Origin: Candidatus Hydrogenedentota bacterium
Lineage (GTDB): Bacteria; Hydrogenedentota; Hydrogenedentia; Hydrogenedentales; SLHB01
Reading direction: 5' to 3'
Assembly: GCA_007130675.1 (NCBI GenBank)
Contig: SLSB01000097.1
Location: 1-10,051 of the forward strand
DNA length: 10,051 bases
A program made the position numbers and the translations under genes. Under the pieces are notes generated by a model. The model did not search any database. It worked only from the letters and a program-made list of their open reading frames with translations, and was not told the DNA's origin. This document shows positions 6,983 through 10,051 of this stretch, in pieces; the first letter of the stretch is position 1, and the number at the start of each line of letters is the position of its first letter.

Positions 6983-7060
6983 GCCAAGGCAGTGTACAAG
7001 ACGACTCCTTCGCATTTCTGTGGCGCGCGTGGTAGTCTAGTACGCGGAAATACTCACGTA

Positions 7061-7963
7061 ATGACATCAGATCGAGCAATGGTACGAGTCGGACCCGCAG
7101 GCTGGTCGTACGACGACTGGCAGGGCATCGTCTACCCACCCGGCATGCCCCGGCAGCTTCATCCTCTCGAGTTTCTCAGTCGCTATTTCGACACCCTCGA
7201 GGTGAATTCATCATACTACCGCCCCGTGCAACCAAATCACGCGGCAAATTGGATTCGACTGCTCGACGGCAATCCCCGGTTCAAACTCACGGCGAAGCTG
7301 TACAAGGCCTTCACCCACGAGCGCACGGAATGGCCCCCGCAACGCGACATCGACGCCGTGCGCGCGGGTTTTGACCCGATGCTCGACGCCGGCCGCCTCG
7401 GGGCAGTGCTGATCCAATTTCCCTGGAGTTTCAAGCGCACGGTCGAAAACCGCCAATGGCTGGCCCGCGTCACCGGCACCTTTTCCGACTACCCTCTCGC
7501 CATCGAGGTGCGCCACGCATCATGGAACCAGACCGAAGTATTCCAGGAACTCGCTCAGCGCGGTATTGCCTTCTGCAACATCGACCAGCCGCTGTTCGCG
7601 AACTCGCTCGCACCCACCTGCAAGACCACCGCGCGTGTCGGATACGTGCGTCTCCACGGCCGCAACGCAAGCGACTGGTTTCGCGAGGACGCCGGTCGCG
7701 ACGAACGCTACGACTACCTCTATTCGATGGAAGAACTCGACGAATGGCTGCGCAAAATCGAGCGAATTAGAGAAAAAGCCTCTGAAGTCTATGCCATCAC
7801 CAACAACCACTATCGCGGGCAGGCCGTGGTCAACGCCTTCGAGCTGCAACACGGTCTCGGGGTCGAGAAACACGAGCCGCTTCCCGAGTCCCTCCTCGAG
7901 GCCTATCCCCGGCTGCGAGAGCTGAGCCATCCAGAAGAGCAGCCGACTCAAGACCCTGACTGA
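7061..7963 (+). CDS. DUF72 (YecE-like) TIM-barrel protein
   Basis: This is a complete 300-residue cytoplasmic protein with no signal peptide or membrane segment, which fits the usual size of DUF72 proteins. Conserved blocks run in the family order: VGPAGWSYDDW (residues 10-20), YFDTLEVNSSYYR (42-54), FKLTAKLYKAFTHE (74-87), LGAVLIQFPWSF (113-124), LAIEVRHASW (146-155), VGYVRLHGR (193-201) and ITNNHYRGQAVVNAFEL (246-262). The fold is a TIM-like barrel whose biochemical role is not established; nuclease or isomerase-like activities have been suggested. The ATG at 7061 is preferred because homology starts just after it. A GTG at 6992 would add 23 unconserved residues, and ATG 7079 (MVRVG) is also possible. 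No strong ribosome site is visible at any of them. The gene diverges from the oxidoreductase, and nothing links it to sugar metabolism beyond that position. Confidence 0.9.
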   Translation: MTSDRAMVRVGPAGWSYDDWQGIVYPPGMPRQLHPLEFLSRYFDTLEVNSSYYRPVQPNHAANWIRLLDGNPRFKLTAKLYKAFTHERTEWPPQRDIDAVRAGFDPMLDAGRLGAVLIQFPWSFKRTVENRQWLARVTGTFSDYPLAIEVRHASWNQTEVFQELAQRGIAFCNIDQPLFANSLAPTCKTTARVGYVRLHGRNASDWFREDAGRDERYDYLYSMEELDEWLRKIERIREKASEVYAITNNHYRGQAVVNAFELQHGLGVEKHEPLPESLLEAYPRLRELSHPEEQPTQDPD

Positions 7964-7969
7964 ACGGAT

Positions 7970-8032
7970 GGCGCCAGCGTCTTGCCTGTAAGTTTGATCT
8001 ATCTGTCGAAGATGCAGGCGAGATGCCTGCGC
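7970..8032. repeat. Degenerate paired-palindrome intergenic repeat
   Basis: Two related units flank a spacer of about 24 bp. The right unit is a perfect palindrome, GCAGGC (8014-8019) - GAGAT - GCCTGC (8025-8030). The left unit (7970-7989) reads GGCGCCAGCGTCTTGCCTGT, a decayed version of the same design. CTTGCCTG at 7981-7988 can also pair with CAGGCGAG at 8015-8022 through one wobble. From memory, motifs of the form CAGGC-GAGAT-GCCTG recur between genes in many PVC-like genomes. It is non-coding and lies directly after the DUF72 stop. There is no T-run, so it is unlikely to be a classical terminator. Confidence 0.55.
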
Positions 8033-8135
8033 TACCATGGACCCTGCGAATGCGCGGGGCAAAGACCAAGACGACCGGCGAGGGCGACGGTCCTGCAACG
8101 TGCACGGCGGCCGCGTCTGCTCTGTATATCCACGC

Positions 8136-8162
8136 GTCCATTCCGTCCATGCAGTCCATTTG
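8136..8162. repeat. Three tandem copies of a 9-bp unit GTCCATNNN
   Basis: The plus strand reads GTCCATTCC, GTCCATGCA, GTCCATTTG without gaps. Six of nine positions are identical in all copies and three vary. On the other strand this reads as repeated ATGGAC. It lies in the non-coding gap and ends where the candidate -35 of the next gene begins. The rest of the gap (8033-8135) shows no gene or RNA structure that I can support. Confidence 0.5.
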
Positions 8163-8189
8163 TTCGCAACCGCTTGATGCGGGTAATAT
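8160..8189 (+). promoter_or_regulatory. Weak candidate promoter of the large exported protein
   Basis: TTGTTC (8160-8165) and TAATAT (8184-8189) are separated by 18 bp, and transcription would start near 8196, about 44 nt before the start codon. The -35 keeps only TTG of the consensus and the -10 matches four of six, so this is a tentative call supported mainly by position. Confidence 0.22.
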
Positions 8190-8239
8190 TGTGTCAGGGT
8201 AAACGCTGGACAGAAATCTGCTCTGAAAGGCCCGATTTC

Positions 8240-10051
8240 ATGGCAAAACATGCGCGTGTGTTCCTTGTTCCCTTGATAGCAGCCTGCGCCTGTGCCCACG
8301 CAACGTGGGAGGACGATTTCACCGCCTGGTCCTGGCAAAACCGGCCGGCGCTCGAGGTGCGCTACACAGACGGCGCGCGCACAGCCTTTGAAGTCATTGC
8401 CGAGGCATACCGCCTGCGGGGCGAACTCCGTACGCCACACCGGCTGCTCGATGCCGCCACCGACGAGGAGTGGCTGTCGCTCGAGGTCGTCGACGCATCG
8501 GGCACGGTCTACGCCTCCGTGCATGCCGCACCCGATTCGCGCATCAATCTCTACCGCCGGGGACCCTACTTCTGCGAGGTTCATTGGTTTGACATCCAGA
8601 CGGCCACGGCGGACGGTGCCCTCGCCCCGCTCAAAGGCGATCTCGCCTTGTATTGTTACCCCGATAAGCTTCTAGCTTCCATCACCTGGCACGCCACGGC
8701 CGACTTTCCACTTGCCGCGGTGCGCGTGAAAGGCATCGCTCCTACTGTGTTTGATGCGGAACCTCTGGCAGAGGGCGAAACCGCCATGTTCGCGTTTCCG
8801 CTGTTTGGCGAGACCCCGCCGTTGCCTCCAGAAGCCTTCGAAAACATCGAGGCCACCGCCCCGATGCATTACGATGCCGTCCGTGGCTGCTACACCATCG
8901 GCACGGTCAGCGAAGGCGGGTTCCAGGGGCATTTCTTCCATCACCCGAACCGCTACGAGACCGCCCGCTTCCGCGTGACCAACGACGAGCGGCCACGCAC
9001 CATTTACATCTGCCATGAAACGGTGCGCGGCAATCGCGGCAGCGTCGAAGGCGGCATCTTACTGGACGAAGACGGCCATCCCCTGCCTATTACGGTGCAG
9101 ATATGCAAGAATTTCTCGGGCGAGAAGGAAGAACCCTTCTACAACCCCGAAGACACCCCATTCAGTGAGACCTACTTCCCGCTGACCCTCGCCCCCAACG
9201 AGTCACGCGAGCTCACATCACTCCACCTCTACCAGAACTGGGGCCGGCATATGGTCAAGCAGTTCTCCTCGCTCGGCGCATGGATGGACTATTTCCACAG
9301 TTCCACGGGCGTCACGGAAACAACCTGTTATGTGCCGTTCAAGTTCGGAGGACTGTCTGGCGTCGACGTGGCCGATTTCCGTGCGATGAGTCAGGCCACA
9401 TTCTGGGGCGGGCAGCCGCAGTACGACAATATCGCGGGCCACAGCTTCCTGTCGTACAAGACGGGTGAGGAATGGCAATACCTGACCTACCGCGGCACGA
9501 CCTACCGCAGCACCGGACCAAATTGGATGGACATCGGCTTCGAGTACCTCTCCACTGACGGCAAAATCCGCGCCATTGTCGACACCTTCGAGCTGCCGCA
9601 GTCCGACGAGCTGCGCAACTTCATTCGCGTGCGGTACGAGGCCCTTGAACCTATCGAAATCGAAAACGCCCGCGAGCAGTTTCGCCTGGCGACCATCGCG
9701 ACGTGGGTTCAGCGATTGCGCTACACACACGTCGCCGCTACCGGAATGCCAGATACACCCCTGTCTTTCGAGAGCGACCATTTTGCCCTGCGCGGCCATC
9801 CGATTCCGCCCGAGAACTCCTTTATGGCGGTGTACGGCGAACCAAAGGGGTCTAACGCGCTGGTATTGCGCTCGTGGAAGGGCCCATTCGGTCCTGCGGT
9901 GAGCCTGTGGTGCGAGCAGAGGGGCGATGTGCGCCTGCTCCTGGTTCCCGATACCGACACGGTGCGGCTCGATGCGGGCGACGTCATCGAGTTCGATGCC
10001 TTCTGGCTGCCGTATGGGCCCTATGACTCCGCCGAGACCCCACGCCGCGAA
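8240..10051 (+). CDS. Large exported protein of unknown family (C-terminus beyond window)
   Basis: This frame is open to the right edge and codes for at least 604 residues. I do not recognise a named family. The N-terminus is an export signal, MAKHARVFLVPLIAACACAHA; either signal peptidase I cuts after AHA, or IAAC at 13-16 is a lipobox and the protein is a lipoprotein. The remainder has no transmembrane segment and is rich in Trp, Tyr and Phe with alternating hydrophobic residues, as in secreted beta-sandwich carbohydrate-active proteins. Blocks that look conserved include LHLYQNWGRHMVKQFSSLG (329-347), FHSSTGVTETTCYVPFKFGG (354-373) and YLTYRGTTYRSTGPNWMDIG (417-436). GAAAGG lies 9 nt before the ATG. 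The gene stands alone on the plus strand after a repeat-bearing gap; its downstream neighbours are not visible. A role in polysaccharide binding or cleavage is a guess from composition and the genes to the left. Confidence 0.85.
   Translation, partial: MAKHARVFLVPLIAACACAHATWEDDFTAWSWQNRPALEVRYTDGARTAFEVIAEAYRLRGELRTPHRLLDAATDEEWLSLEVVDASGTVYASVHAAPDSRINLYRRGPYFCEVHWFDIQTATADGALAPLKGDLALYCYPDKLLASITWHATADFPLAAVRVKGIAPTVFDAEPLAEGETAMFAFPLFGETPPLPPEAFENIEATAPMHYDAVRGCYTIGTVSEGGFQGHFFHHPNRYETARFRVTNDERPRTIYICHETVRGNRGSVEGGILLDEDGHPLPITVQICKNFSGEKEEPFYNPEDTPFSETYFPLTLAPNESRELTSLHLYQNWGRHMVKQFSSLGAWMDYFHSSTGVTETTCYVPFKFGGLSGVDVADFRAMSQATFWGGQPQYDNIAGHSFLSYKTGEEWQYLTYRGTTYRSTGPNWMDIGFEYLSTDGKIRAIVDTFELPQSDELRNFIRVRYEALEPIEIENAREQFRLATIATWVQRLRYTHVAATGMPDTPLSFESDHFALRGHPIPPENSFMAVYGEPKGSNALVLRSWKGPFGPAVSLWCEQRGDVRLLLVPDTDTVRLDAGDVIEFDAFWLPYGPYDSAETPRRE

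Noticed and set aside
6926..6988. Inverted repeat CTTGGCT / AGCCAAG in the divergent gap
   Set aside because: The arms are only 7 bp and about 50 bp apart, so this is expected by chance and not a convincing operator.
7009..7050. Possible promoter for the DUF72 gene (TTCGCA with TAGTCT)
   Set aside because: Only four and three consensus matches; no better than background.
6992..7060. GTG-initiated extension of the DUF72 protein
   Set aside because: The 23 extra residues show no family similarity, and the region is needed as the divergent promoter gap.
7520..8584. Minus-strand open frame of 354 residues crossing the DUF72 end, the repeat gap and the next gene
   Set aside because: It covers two plus-strand genes with good evidence and runs through the palindromic repeats, so it is a chance frame.

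Overview
The window looks like part of a GC-rich bacterial chromosome of a saccharolytic, PVC-like lineage (Planctomycetota, Lentisphaerota, Verrucomicrobiota or Hydrogenedentota). This is inference from gene content: a Tat-exported Gfo/Idh/MocA oxidoreductase, a secreted ThuA protein with HEAT repeats, a secreted DUF1080 protein, and an intergenic repeat of a kind I associate with these genomes. I see no rRNA, tRNA, CRISPR array, transposase or phage gene. No gene is interrupted except by the two window edges.

Layout: two transcription units lie on the minus strand in the left 7 kb, and two plus-strand genes lie on the right. The first minus-strand unit starts from a probable promoter near 6953-6982. 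It reads Gfo/Idh/MocA oxidoreductase (6897-5557), ThuA-HEAT-discoidin protein (5491-2285), then DUF1080 protein (2252-1260). It ends at a strong intrinsic terminator at 1239-1200. The second minus-strand unit holds a dolichyl-phosphate-glucose-synthase-like GT2 glycosyltransferase (1080-361), then the N-terminal third of an exported Kelch-type mutarotase/epimerase (322 to the left edge). A DUF72 gene (7061-7963) diverges from the oxidoreductase. A 276-bp non-coding gap containing repeats follows, then a large exported protein of unknown family (from 8240) that runs off the right edge.

How the genes fit together: in other bacteria, Gfo/Idh/MocA, ThuA and DUF1080 proteins are linked to 3-keto-sugar metabolism, in which a glycoside is oxidised at C3 and the activated bond is then broken without a classical glycoside hydrolase. 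Here all three carry export signals (Tat for the oxidoreductase, Sec for the other two), and the ThuA protein ends in a predicted sugar-binding discoidin domain. The most interesting reading is therefore a compact extracytoplasmic 3-keto-glycoside degradation operon. Its substrate cannot be read from the sequence.
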